A stretch of DNA of 64,000 bases from Arthrobacter echini. Lineage in GTDB: Bacteria; Actinomycetota; Actinomycetes; Actinomycetales; Micrococcaceae. The stretch spans positions 62,001 to 126,000 of the forward strand of contig NZ_VSLD01000007.1 in the NCBI RefSeq assembly GCF_008107445.1, given 5' to 3'. Position 1 is the first letter of the stretch; the number at the start of each line of letters is the position of its first letter. The position numbers and the translations under genes were made by a program. The notes below the pieces were generated by a model. The model ran no database searches, had not been told where the DNA came from, and saw nothing but the letters and a program-made list of their open reading frames with translations. Positions 45,573 to 54,075 of the stretch are shown here, piece after piece.

Positions 45573-45854
45573 TCGGCGCGGCCCGTAATGACGCCCGGCG
45601 GGGGCGGGCGGGGTAGAGTCGACAGCGTAGTAATGGATGCCCGGTCGTTATCACGTCCTCGATAACCCGCAGTACCTACTCGATCCCGAGTTTTCCCGCA
45701 GGCGCAGGTTCTACTCCGCAGCCCGCACGCAGTCGCAAGCCCGCGATCGGCTTCCACTGGACGCCCTGCGCCCGTCGATACGCTCCGCCCCGCCCGAAGT
45801 CGGTCCGGTGCGTCGAGCCTTCGCCGCCGCACGGCCTGAAATGAACGGTAGAAC
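45573..45854 (+). promoter_or_regulatory. Probable long leader of rhlE
   Basis: A 282-bp gap without a supported gene. TAGAGT at 45614-45619 is a possible -10, which would give a leader of over 220 nt. A hairpin (GTTATC 45647-45652 with GATAAC 45661-45666) lies near the predicted 5-prime end. Long structured leaders are common on DEAD-box helicase mRNAs that regulate themselves. Confidence 0.35.
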
Positions 45855-47678
45855 GTGCAGAACACAGAACACACCACAGACACCCCCCTGGCCTCGGACG
45901 CACACCACCTCGTCGCCGACGACGCCCCGGACGCCATCGACGTCGAGGAGACCCTGGTCTCCACGGACGAGCCGCACGCGGAGGTCGTCGAGACCTTCGC
46001 CGACTTCAACGTGCGGCCCGACATCGTGGAGTCGCTGGCCGACGCCGGCATCATCCACCCCTTCCCCATCCAGGCGATGACGCTGTCCATCGCGCTCGGC
46101 GGGCACGACATCATCGGGCAGGCGAAGACCGGCACCGGCAAGACGCTCGGGTTCGGCATCCCGGCGATCCAGCGGGTCGTGGGACCCGAGGATCCCGGCT
46201 ACGAGAAGCTGCCCGTGCCCGGCGCGCCGCAGGCCCTCGTGGTGGTACCCACCCGTGAGCTCGCCGTGCAGGTCGCCGGGGACCTGACGACGGCGGCGAA
46301 GAAGCGCAACGCGCGCATCGTCACCATCTACGGTGGCCGCGCCTACGAGCCGCAGATCGAGGCCATCAAGCAGGGCGTCGAGATCGTGGTCGGCACCCCC
46401 GGACGACTGATCGACCTCTACCGGCAGAAGCTGCTGGTGCTGAAGAACGTCAAGATCGTGGTGCTCGACGAGGCCGACGAGATGCTCGACCTCGGCTTCC
46501 TGCCCGACGTCGAGACCCTGATCGCCGCCACCCCGCCCGTGCGCCAGACACTGCTCTTCTCGGCGACGATGCCCGGCCCCGTGATCGCGATGGCCCGCCG
46601 CTACATGACCCAGCCCACGCACATCCGGGCCGCGGATCCCGAGGACGAGGGCATCACCAAGAAGGACATCCGCCAGGTCATCTACCGGGCGCACAATCTC
46701 GACAAGGCCGAGGTGGTGGCCCGCATCCTGCAGGCGAGGAATCGCGGCCGCGCCATCGTCTTCTGCAAGACCAAGCGCACCGCCGCGAAGCTCTCCGAGG
46801 AACTCATCGACCGCGGCTTCGCCGCCGGCGCCATCCACGGCGATCTGGGGCAGGGCGCGCGCGAGCAGGCCCTCCGGGCCTTCCGCGGCGACAAGATCGA
46901 CGTCCTCGTCGCCACCGAGGTGGCCGCGCGCGGCATCGACGTCGACGACATCACGCACGTCATCAACTACCAGTGCCCCGAGGACGAGAAGGCCTACCTG
47001 CACCGCGTGGGCCGCACGGGTCGCGCAGGCAAGAAGGGCACCGCCGTGACCTTCGTCGACTGGGACGACGTCCCCCGGTGGGGACTGATCAACAAGGCGC
47101 TGGGGCTGGACACCCCCGAGCCGGTCGAGACCTACTCCTCCTCACCGCATCTCTTCACGGATCTCGACATCCCCGAAGGCACCAAGGGTCGCCTGCCGCG
47201 CAGGGAGCGCAAGCTCGCCGGCATCGACGCGGAGGCCCTGGAGGATCTCGGCGAGACCGGCAAGCGCGGCGGCGCCCCCTCCGGCCAGGACCGCTCCACC
47301 GGTCGCGGCTCGGGCGGTCGCGGCTCGGGCGGTCGCGGCTCGGGTGGTAGTGACTCGGCTGGTAGTGGCTCGGCTGGTAGTGGCTCGGGAGGACGGTCCG
47401 GGCAGGGCGGCGAGGGATCGCGTGGATCCCGCGGACGCGGCCGCGGTGGCAATCGTGCAGCAGAGGCCCCGGGCGCCGCGGCCGACAGTCCGGCGGCGGA
47501 CAACCGGGGGGCGGACAGTCGGACGACGACGGAGCCTGCCGGCAACGAGGCTCCGGGTCGCCGTCGCCGACCGGCAGGTGAGGGCGAGGCGCCCTCGGGC
47601 GAGCGTCCCCGGCGCAGCCGGACCCGGCGGCGCAACGGCGAGGTCGTCGCAAAGTCCGCCGGCGGCACGGAGGACTAG
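45855..47678 (+). CDS. rhlE: DEAD-box RNA helicase RhlE
   Basis: A 607-residue ATP-dependent RNA helicase. The Q motif (ETFADFNVRPDIVESLADAG onward), AKTGTGKT, PTRELAVQV, GTPGRLIDL, DEADEMLD, SATMP and HRVGRTGRAG are in order within residues 45-395. The last 190 residues are disordered, with Gly/Ser repeats then an Arg-rich end, an RNA-binding tail. GTG start with no good ribosome site. It is followed 6 bp later by a DNA methyltransferase gene whose ribosome site is inside the rhlE end. Confidence 0.94.
   Translation: MQNTEHTTDTPLASDAHHLVADDAPDAIDVEETLVSTDEPHAEVVETFADFNVRPDIVESLADAGIIHPFPIQAMTLSIALGGHDIIGQAKTGTGKTLGFGIPAIQRVVGPEDPGYEKLPVPGAPQALVVVPTRELAVQVAGDLTTAAKKRNARIVTIYGGRAYEPQIEAIKQGVEIVVGTPGRLIDLYRQKLLVLKNVKIVVLDEADEMLDLGFLPDVETLIAATPPVRQTLLFSATMPGPVIAMARRYMTQPTHIRAADPEDEGITKKDIRQVIYRAHNLDKAEVVARILQARNRGRAIVFCKTKRTAAKLSEELIDRGFAAGAIHGDLGQGAREQALRAFRGDKIDVLVATEVAARGIDVDDITHVINYQCPEDEKAYLHRVGRTGRAGKKGTAVTFVDWDDVPRWGLINKALGLDTPEPVETYSSSPHLFTDLDIPEGTKGRLPRRERKLAGIDAEALEDLGETGKRGGAPSGQDRSTGRGSGGRGSGGRGSGGSDSAGSGSAGSGSGGRSGQGGEGSRGSRGRGRGGNRAAEAPGAAADSPAADNRGADSRTTTEPAGNEAPGRRRRPAGEGEAPSGERPRRSRTRRRNGEVVAKSAGGTED
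47301..47390 (+). repeat. Six 15-bp tandem repeats in the rhlE tail
   Basis: Three copies of GGTCGCGGCTCGGGC (the third ending in T) are followed by three of the diverged form GGTAGTGGCTCGGCT. They encode GRGSG three times, then GSDSA, GSGSA and GSGSG. All are 15 bp, so copy changes keep the frame. Confidence 0.9.
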
Positions 47679-47684
47679 CCCTCC

Positions 47685-48554
47685 GTGAGTGGACTCCCCG
47701 CGCCGTCACCGCTGCCCTCCTGGAGCGGTGACGGCGCCAATCTCGTGGTGAACGCCGACAACGCGGACTTCCTGCCCACCCTGCCGGATGGCGCCTTCAC
47801 CCTCGTCTACGTGGACCCGCCCTTCAACACGGGTCGCGTGCAGCGCCGGCAGCAACTGAGCACCCGGCGCGCCGAGGCGGGCACGGGCAACAGGGTGGGC
47901 TTCAAGGGACAGTCCTACTCGACGGTCAAGGGCACTCTCGCGAGCTACGACGACGCGTTCGAGGATTACTGGGAGTTCCTGGCCCCACGGCTCATCGAGG
48001 CGTGGCGGCTCCTCGCCGACGACGGCACGCTCTACCTGCACCTCGACTATCGGGAGGTGCACTACGCCAAGGTGATGCTGGACGCCCTGTTCGGCCGCGA
48101 CAGCTTCCTCAACGAGATCATCTGGGCCTACGACTACGGTGCGCGGACCACGCGGAAGTGGCCCGCCAAGCACGACAACATCCTCGTCTACGTGAAGAAC
48201 CCGTCCGCCTACCACTTCGACAGTCAGGCTGTGGACCGGGAACCGTACATGGCCCCCGGGCTCGTGACGCCGGAGAAGGCCGCACGCGGAAAGCTCCCCA
48301 CGGACGTGTGGTGGCACACCATCGTGTCCCCTACCGGCAAGGAGAAGACCGGCTATCCCACCCAGAAGCCCGAGGGACTGCTGCGGAGGGTGGTCGCGGC
48401 GAGCAGTCGCGAGGGCGACTGGGTGCTGGACTTCTTCGCCGGCTCGGGCACCCTCGGCGCCGTCTCCGGGAAACTCGGACGCCGCTTCGTCTGCGTGGAC
48501 AGCAACCCGCAGGCCATCGCCGTCATGAACGCGCGCCTGGACCGCTGGCTCTGA
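47685..48554 (+). CDS. Site-specific DNA methyltransferase, beta class
   Basis: A 289-residue amino-methyltransferase (N6-adenine or N4-cytosine). The catalytic motif IV VYVDPPFNTG comes first (about 40-50), and the SAM-binding motif I VLDFFAGSGTLGAV is near the end (about 246-260), the order of the beta class. The GTG start uses GGAGGA located at the end of rhlE. There is no restriction endonuclease gene nearby; the next gene is a PHP phosphoesterase on the other strand. It therefore looks like an orphan, possibly regulatory, methylase. Confidence 0.88.
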   Translation: MSGLPAPSPLPSWSGDGANLVVNADNADFLPTLPDGAFTLVYVDPPFNTGRVQRRQQLSTRRAEAGTGNRVGFKGQSYSTVKGTLASYDDAFEDYWEFLAPRLIEAWRLLADDGTLYLHLDYREVHYAKVMLDALFGRDSFLNEIIWAYDYGARTTRKWPAKHDNILVYVKNPSAYHFDSQAVDREPYMAPGLVTPEKAARGKLPTDVWWHTIVSPTGKEKTGYPTQKPEGLLRRVVAASSREGDWVLDFFAGSGTLGAVSGKLGRRFVCVDSNPQAIAVMNARLDRWL

Positions 48555-48594
48555 GCCACCCGTCGAGGACGGCTTCCTCCCCCCGGACCGGGAC

Positions 48595-49437
48595 TCACGG
48601 GGCGGCGGCGCCCGTCGCGAGACCCTGGATGGCCCCGAGCACCTCGGGGGCGGTCAGATTCTCTCCCAGCAGATTCGGCTTCCCGCTGCCGTGGTAGTCG
48701 CTGGAGCCCGTCACGAGCAGTCCCCGCTCGCGCGCGATCCTGCGCAGTGCCACCTGCGCGGCGGCGGGATTGTCCCGGTGCTCCACCTCGAGGCCCAGCA
48801 GTCCGGCGTCGATCATCTCCTCCAGATCCGCACCACCCACCACCGCTCCCCTGTTGGACGCCGAGGGATGGGCGAACACCGGGACCCCTCCGGCAGCGCG
48901 GATCAGCCCGACGGCGTGGGCCGGGTGCGGCGCGTAGTGGCTGACCCAGTAGGGGGAGCGCGCCGTGAGGACGCTCTGGAAGGCCTCCGAGCGGGTCCGC
49001 ACGATCCCGAGGCTCACCAGGGCGTCGGCGATGTGCGGCCGTCCCACCGTGGCACCCTCGCTCACGTGCTGCGCCACGAGGTCCCAGCTGATGGGGTAGT
49101 CCACCGACATCAGTTCCACCATGCGCCGGGCACGGGTCAGCCGCGCCGTCCTGGAGCGTTCGATCTCCGCGTGCAGGCCCGGATGCAGCGGGTCGTGCAG
49201 GTAGGAGAGCATGTGCACGCTGATACCCGTGTCCGTCCGGCAGGAGACCTCCATGCCCGGGACGAACGTGATCCCCAGTCCGTGCGCCGCCGTCCGCGCG
49301 CGGTCCCACCCTGCCGTGGAGTCGTGGTCGGTCAGTGCGACGGCGTCCAGCCCGGCGGCCACGGCGGATCCGATCAGGACCTCCGGGTCCTCTGTGCCGT
49401 CCGAGACGTTGGAGTGCGTATGCAGGTCGATCCTCAC
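48595..49437 (-). CDS. PHP-domain phosphoesterase
   Basis: A 280-residue metal-dependent phosphoesterase. The PHP motifs are DLHTHSNVSDGT at the N-terminus, ALTDHDST at about 38, then GMEVSC and VFAHPSA, with a final HG in SSDYHGSGK. Relatives act as 3-prime,5-prime-nucleoside bisphosphate phosphatase or on RNA 5-prime ends. The GTG at 49437 starts VRIDLHTHSN directly; TAGATT is seven bases upstream. It converges with the methyltransferase gene. Confidence 0.9.
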   Translation of the reverse strand: MRIDLHTHSNVSDGTEDPEVLIGSAVAAGLDAVALTDHDSTAGWDRARTAAHGLGITFVPGMEVSCRTDTGISVHMLSYLHDPLHPGLHAEIERSRTARLTRARRMVELMSVDYPISWDLVAQHVSEGATVGRPHIADALVSLGIVRTRSEAFQSVLTARSPYWVSHYAPHPAHAVGLIRAAGGVPVFAHPSASNRGAVVGGADLEEMIDAGLLGLEVEHRDNPAAAQVALRRIARERGLLVTGSSDYHGSGKPNLLGENLTAPEVLGAIQGLATGAAAP

Positions 49438-49444
49438 CGGGTCC

Positions 49445-49450
49445 AATCTA
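49445..49450 (-). promoter_or_regulatory. -10 element of the PHP phosphoesterase gene (leaderless type)
   Basis: TAGATT on the minus strand, seven bases before the GTG. Confidence 0.45.
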
Positions 49451-49529
49451 CGCGCCGGCGGCGGCGTCCTGGTCCATGCCCGGCGGGCCGGACTTCCCCG
49501 GCCTGCCACAGCGGTGAGACGATGGCAGG

Positions 49530-51110
49530 ATGAGTACCGCCGACATCGAATCCGCAGCCCACAACCCCTCCGACTCGCCGGAGGGCCAGCCCCTGTCCGA
49601 CCGCAACGAGAACCGGTCGCAGCGCCCCGATTCTGACGCCTTCAAGGCGTTCATGGCCAGTGAGTGGGCATCTGACACCGCGACACTCCCGGAGAGGTCA
49701 CCCGTGGCGGAGCACGCCGCACGACGCCGGCGCGCCGTCTCCGACCGCTTCCCCGGGGAGCGCATGGTCGTCCCGGCGGGGCCCTTCAAGGTGCGCTCCA
49801 ACGACACCGACTACCGGTACCGGCCGCACTCGGGGTTCGCGCACCTGACCGGTCTCGGCCTGGACCACGAGCCCGACGCCATGCTGGTGCTCGAGCCGGT
49901 GGAGCACGGGCAGGGCGACGACGGCGGGAACCACACCGCCCGGCTCTACTTCCGTGAACTCGCGGGCCGGGACAGCGCGGAGTTCTACGCCAACGCCCGG
50001 TACGGGGAGTTCTGGATCGGCCGGCGTCCGTCGATGGCGCAGCTGAACGCCCAGCTGGACCTCGCGACCGCCGACCTCGGTGAGCTGGAGGTCGCCATCA
50101 CCAAGGACGCCGGGGTGGCCGAGATCGGCGGCATCGGGATCCGCCTCCTCCGCGAGGTGGACCCGGCCGCGGATGCCCTGGTGGACACCTCGCGCATCAA
50201 CACCGGGGTGGACCTCGAGAAGGCGGACGCCCTCGATGCCATGCTCGCCGAGTTCCTCTCCGAACTGCGCCTCATCAAGGACGCGTGGGAGATCGAGCAG
50301 ATGGAGGTCGCGGTGGCTGCGACCGTCGACGGCTTCCACGAGGTCATCCGGACCCTGCCGCGGGCCATCTCCCACCCGCGCGGCGAGCGCGTGGTCGAGG
50401 GTGCGTTCTTCACGCGGGCCCGCGAGGAGGGCAACGATCTCGGGTACGACACCATCGCCGCCGCCGGCAACAACGCCACCACACTGCACTGGATCCGCAA
50501 CACGGGCCAGGTCAAGGCCGGCGAGCTCCTGCTGCTGGACGCCGGCGTCGAGGCCGAGAGCCTCTACACGGCCGACATCACCAGGACCATCCCCATCAAC
50601 GGCACGTACACGGACACGCAGCGCGCCATCTACCAGGCCGTGCTCGATGCGGCCGACGCCGGGTTCGCCGCAGCCCGGCCCGGCCGGAAGTTCCGCGAGA
50701 TCCACGATGCGGCCGTGACGGTGCTCGCCGAGAATCTCGACCGCTGGGGGCTGCTGCCGGTATCGCTGGATGAGGCCCTGGCACCTGACGGCCAGCACCA
50801 CCGCCGCTGGATGCCGCACGGCACCAGCCACCACCTCGGCATGGATGTCCACGACTGCGCCCAGGCCAAGCGTGAGCTCTACCTGGACGGCGTCCTCACG
50901 GAGGGCATGGTCTTCACGATCGAGCCGGGCCTCTACTTCAAGGCCGAGGATCTCGCCGTGCCGGAGGAGTACCGGGGGATCGGCGTGCGGATCGAGGACG
51001 ACATCCTCATGACAGCCGACGGACCCGTCAACCTCAGCGCCGCGCTCCCCCGCAACCCCGAGGACGTCGAGGACTGGATCGCCGGGATCTGGGGCAGCAC
51101 CGGCGAGTAG
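49530..51110 (+). CDS. pepP: Xaa-Pro aminopeptidase (aminopeptidase P, M24B)
   Basis: A 526-residue dimetal peptidase releasing N-terminal residues that precede Pro. The pita-bread domain has both Asp ligands in LLDAGVEAESLYTADITRTI, His in PHGTSHHLGMDVHD, and Glu in TIEPGLYF and VRIEDDI. The N-terminal domain with YRYRPHSGFAHLTGL is normal for the family. About 60 variable residues precede it. The ATG follows GGCAGG. It ends at a strong bidirectional terminator. Confidence 0.94.
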   Translation: MSTADIESAAHNPSDSPEGQPLSDRNENRSQRPDSDAFKAFMASEWASDTATLPERSPVAEHAARRRRAVSDRFPGERMVVPAGPFKVRSNDTDYRYRPHSGFAHLTGLGLDHEPDAMLVLEPVEHGQGDDGGNHTARLYFRELAGRDSAEFYANARYGEFWIGRRPSMAQLNAQLDLATADLGELEVAITKDAGVAEIGGIGIRLLREVDPAADALVDTSRINTGVDLEKADALDAMLAEFLSELRLIKDAWEIEQMEVAVAATVDGFHEVIRTLPRAISHPRGERVVEGAFFTRAREEGNDLGYDTIAAAGNNATTLHWIRNTGQVKAGELLLLDAGVEAESLYTADITRTIPINGTYTDTQRAIYQAVLDAADAGFAAARPGRKFREIHDAAVTVLAENLDRWGLLPVSLDEALAPDGQHHRRWMPHGTSHHLGMDVHDCAQAKRELYLDGVLTEGMVFTIEPGLYFKAEDLAVPEEYRGIGVRIEDDILMTADGPVNLSAALPRNPEDVEDWIAGIWGSTGE

Positions 51111-51136
51111 CCCTCACCCCGGCTCCGGACCGGACG

Positions 51137-51172
51137 ACGGAAGGCAGGGACCATCGGGTCCCTGCCTTCCGT
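51137..51172. terminator. Strong bidirectional terminator
   Basis: A perfect 16-bp stem (ACGGAAGGCAGGGACC with GGTCCCTGCCTTCCGT) and an ATCG tetraloop, 26 bp after pepP and 52 bp beyond the end of the convergent stress-protein gene. Confidence 0.88.
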
Positions 51173-51224
51173 GTCGCTCGACGCCGGTGCGCTCCGCCGC
51201 ACGGAGCTGCTGATCAGGAGCGGA

Positions 51225-52073
51225 TCAGCCCCGGCGCTGCGATGAGGTGGGTCCGCCGTTCTCGGCCTCGCCCGTCGGGGACTGTCCACCGTGCACCGTT
51301 CCGGACTGCTCCGCCGGATCGCCGGCCGGACGATCCTCGACGCGCTCCCCGTACTGGGGGCGTCCGTCCGGAAGATCGGGGAGCTGACCACGACGCGGCC
51401 CGGTGGTCCCCGGTCCGGCGGTCTGGTCGGCGGTGACCGGGTCCTGGGCGGGCTGTGGCGGCAGGGCGGGGGGCTGCTGACCGGCGTAGGGATCGTTCCA
51501 CTGGGCCGGACGATCGGGCGCCGGCTGGGAAGGCTGCTGGCCCTGTCGCCCGGTGGAGCCGGCGACCGGGTGCTGGGCCTGGCCCTGCATCGGGAGCTGC
51601 TGCAGCAGCTTCCGTGCCTCGGCCGCGAGGGTGGGATCCACGAGGACGTCGTAGCTGGTCGCGATGACCTGGCTCGTGGAGGTGAAGTCCCGCTTGCCAC
51701 GCTGGAAGGCGTAGGTGATCACGCCGAAGAGGAGCCAGAAGATGGCACCGAGGGCGATCGAGGAGGTGATGGTGATACCCGACTCGCTCCCTGCGAAGAG
51801 ACTCAGGATGAGGCCCACGAAGAGACCGAACCAGGCACCCGTGGCTGCGCTGCCCAGGGCCACGCGCGGGTAACTGAGCCGCCCGGTGACGCGCTCCACC
51901 GCCTTGAGGTCGTTGCCGACGATCGCCACCTTCTGCACGGCGAACTTGTGATCGGCGAGATAGTCCACCGCCTTCTGCGCATCGAGGTAACTCGTGTAGC
52001 GGCCGATGATCTCGCCCGTGGGCAGGGTGCGGCCCTGGTCACGGGAGGCGGTGGTTCCAAGTGGCGTCGACAT
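51225..52073 (-). CDS. General stress protein 17M-like membrane protein
   Basis: A 282-residue protein. Residues 20-80 form the YflT/17M-like domain (YLDAQKAVDYLADHKFAVQKV, the pattern for binding a small ligand or protein). Two hydrophobic helices follow at about 85-105 and 110-130. From about 165 on it is a Pro/Gln/Gly-rich tail with no fold. The ATG (MSTPLGTT) is preceded by AGGGATC. It diverges from the MgtE-N gene; Rv1234 is the positional equivalent. Confidence 0.8.
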   Translation of the reverse strand: MSTPLGTTASRDQGRTLPTGEIIGRYTSYLDAQKAVDYLADHKFAVQKVAIVGNDLKAVERVTGRLSYPRVALGSAATGAWFGLFVGLILSLFAGSESGITITSSIALGAIFWLLFGVITYAFQRGKRDFTSTSQVIATSYDVLVDPTLAAEARKLLQQLPMQGQAQHPVAGSTGRQGQQPSQPAPDRPAQWNDPYAGQQPPALPPQPAQDPVTADQTAGPGTTGPRRGQLPDLPDGRPQYGERVEDRPAGDPAEQSGTVHGGQSPTGEAENGGPTSSQRRG

Positions 52074-52187
52074 GATCCCTATTCTGGCCCACGGCCTGCC
52101 GCCGGGACAGCGGTATCGCCGCTGGTGAACGCCCACGGTCCTCCGACGCGGCAGGACCCCGATGCCGGTCGGCGCGAGCGTGCCCGA

Positions 52188-52193
52188 TAGCCT
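52188..52193 (+). promoter_or_regulatory. -10 element of the MgtE-N gene (leaderless type)
   Basis: TAGCCT ends six bases before the GTG at 52200, predicting +1 at the start codon. Confidence 0.5.
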
Positions 52194-52199
52194 AGGACG

Positions 52200-53486
52200 G
52201 TGACTACCAATCCGACCCGCGTCTTCGTCGCACGACTGCTGGGCCTGGACGTCTTCGACCCGCTCGGTGACCGGCTGGGCCGCCTCCGGGACGCCGTCGT
52301 GCTCGATCGCGGTGCCGCCGGCCCGCCCCAGGTGGTGGGTCTCGTGGTCGAGGTCCCCGGCAAGAAGCGGGTCTTCGTGCCGATGACCCGTATCACGTCG
52401 ATGGATGCCTCCCAGATCATCTGCACCGGACTGGTCAATCTCCGCCGGTTCGAACAGCGCGGGGCCGAGATGCTCGTGGTCGCCGAACTCTTCGACCGGC
52501 GCCTGACGCTCCGCGACGGTAGCGGCAGCGCCGTGGTGGAGGACAGCGCCATGGAACGCGACCGCAGCGGCGACTGGCACGTCTCGCAGCTGTACGTGCG
52601 CCGCGGTGGATCCTCCACCTCGCCCCTGCGCGGCCTGCGCCGCGGTGGGGAGCGCCTGATCATCGACTGGATCGACGCCTTCCACGGGCCCGCGAGCGAG
52701 CCACAGGGCGCGTCCCAGTACGTGGCGCAGCACGAGGACCTGAAGGCCGCCGACTTCGCCGACGCCCTCCACGAGATGAACGACAAGCGCCGCGTGGAGG
52801 TGGCCGGGGAGCTGCAGGACGATCGTCTCGCGGACGTCCTGCAGGAACTGCCCGACGACGACCAGGTCCAGATCCTGTCCTCGCTCACGCGTGAGCGTGC
52901 GGCGGACGTCCTGGAGGAGATGGACCCCGACGACGCGGCCGATCTCCTCAACGAACTGCCCGAGGCAGAGAAGGAGGAACTGCTGCAGCTCATGGAGCCG
53001 GAGGACGCCGAGGACGTGCGCCGCCTGCTCGAGTACGAGGAGGACACGGCAGGATCGCTGATGACCACGGTCCCGGTCATCCTGCCTCCGGAAGCCACTG
53101 TCGCGGAGGCCCTCGCCCATGTGCGCCGCCAGGAGCTCACCCCCGCCCTCGCATCGGCGATCTTCGTCTGCCGCCCGCCGCTCGAAACCCCCACGGGGCG
53201 CTACCTCGGTGTGGTCCATATCCAGCAGTTGCTGCGCTATCCGCCTCCGGAACCCCTCGGCAACATCATCGACACGGATCTCGAGGCCGTCGGCGACCAG
53301 GCCGCCCTGAGCGATGTCTCGCGGATCCTCGCGACCTACAATCTGAACTCGGTCCCCGTCGTCAACACCGAGGGTCGTCTCGTCGGCGCCGTGACGGTCG
53401 ACGACGTCCTGGACCATCTGCTGCCCGACGACTGGCGGGCACAGGACGATGCATCGGAAGCGAAGCGAGGTGAACGCCGTGGTTGA
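52200..53486 (+). CDS. MgtE N-terminal and CBS domain protein without membrane part
   Basis: A 428-residue cytoplasmic protein. An N-terminal PRC-barrel-like part (about 1-170) is followed by an MgtE N domain (about 175-300) of helical repeats such as LQDDRLADVLQELPDDDQV and MDPDDAADLLNELPEAEKEE, then a CBS pair (about 300-415). The channel part of MgtE is absent, so it cannot transport magnesium alone. Rv1232c is the equivalent. It leads a unit with DUF1003 and mrp. The function is unknown; Mg or nucleotide sensing is an inference. Confidence 0.87.
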   Translation: MTTNPTRVFVARLLGLDVFDPLGDRLGRLRDAVVLDRGAAGPPQVVGLVVEVPGKKRVFVPMTRITSMDASQIICTGLVNLRRFEQRGAEMLVVAELFDRRLTLRDGSGSAVVEDSAMERDRSGDWHVSQLYVRRGGSSTSPLRGLRRGGERLIIDWIDAFHGPASEPQGASQYVAQHEDLKAADFADALHEMNDKRRVEVAGELQDDRLADVLQELPDDDQVQILSSLTRERAADVLEEMDPDDAADLLNELPEAEKEELLQLMEPEDAEDVRRLLEYEEDTAGSLMTTVPVILPPEATVAEALAHVRRQELTPALASAIFVCRPPLETPTGRYLGVVHIQQLLRYPPPEPLGNIIDTDLEAVGDQAALSDVSRILATYNLNSVPVVNTEGRLVGAVTVDDVLDHLLPDDWRAQDDASEAKRGERRG

Positions 53487-54075
53487 GAGAATCAGGTCGA
53501 GTTCCAGTGGGCTGGACATGCCCCGCGAGAGTCGGATGCGGCTCCTGCCGCGCCTGCGTCCGAACCCGGATGCCTTCGGCAGCGCCACCGAGAACTTCGC
53601 GCGGTTCATGGGCACACCCCAGTTCCTCTTCTACATGACCGTGTTCTGCGCGGTGTGGCTGCTGTGGAACACGCTGGCGCCGGAGGGCCTGCGCTTCGAC
53701 AGCGCCGCGATCGGGTTCACCCTGCTGACGCTCATGCTCTCGCTGCAGGCCTCCTACGCAGCTCCCCTGCTGCTCCTGGCCCAGAACCGCCAGGACGATC
53801 GCGACCGCGTCTCGCTCAAGGAGGACCGCCAGCGCGCGGAACGCAATCTCTCCGACACCGAGTACCTGACCCGCGAGATCGCCGAGCTGCGCATCGCCCT
53901 GCGGGAGGTGGCCACCCGCGACTACGTCCGCTCCGAACTGCGGTCCGTGCTCGACGAGGTACTGGAGACGGCGGACGGCCAGGAGCTGATGCTGCAGAAG
54001 CGCAAGCCGCGGAAGTCCTCCGACACCGCCACCACGCCGAGGGTGCAGCCCGCAGGGAGGAGGCAGTCGCGGTGA
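53479..54075 (+). CDS. DUF1003 membrane protein
   Basis: A 198-residue protein with two membrane helices (about 55-75 and 80-105) in the order typical of DUF1003, ending in LLLLAQNRQDDRDR. A coiled coil follows and a basic tail. The GTG at 53479 has AGGTGA at five bases and overlaps the MgtE-N stop by 8 bp; another GTG at 53470 is possible. It is co-transcribed with MgtE-N and mrp. Function unknown. Confidence 0.85.
   Translation: MVERIRSSSSGLDMPRESRMRLLPRLRPNPDAFGSATENFARFMGTPQFLFYMTVFCAVWLLWNTLAPEGLRFDSAAIGFTLLTLMLSLQASYAAPLLLLAQNRQDDRDRVSLKEDRQRAERNLSDTEYLTREIAELRIALREVATRDYVRSELRSVLDEVLETADGQELMLQKRKPRKSSDTATTPRVQPAGRRQSR

Noticed and set aside
45637-46080. A small open frame upstream of and overlapping rhlE
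   Set aside because: Arg/Pro/Thr-rich with no ribosome site, and it runs out of frame through the rhlE start. The region is better read as a leader.
47685-48554. Restriction-modification or defence island
   Set aside because: Only a methyltransferase is present. Flanking genes are core housekeeping genes, and no endonuclease, integrase or toxin-antitoxin pair is visible.
53655-54071. In-frame extension of Mrp to an upstream start
   Set aside because: It is read from the DUF1003 gene in another frame; the GTG at 54072 gives the family N-terminus and the usual 4-bp overlap.
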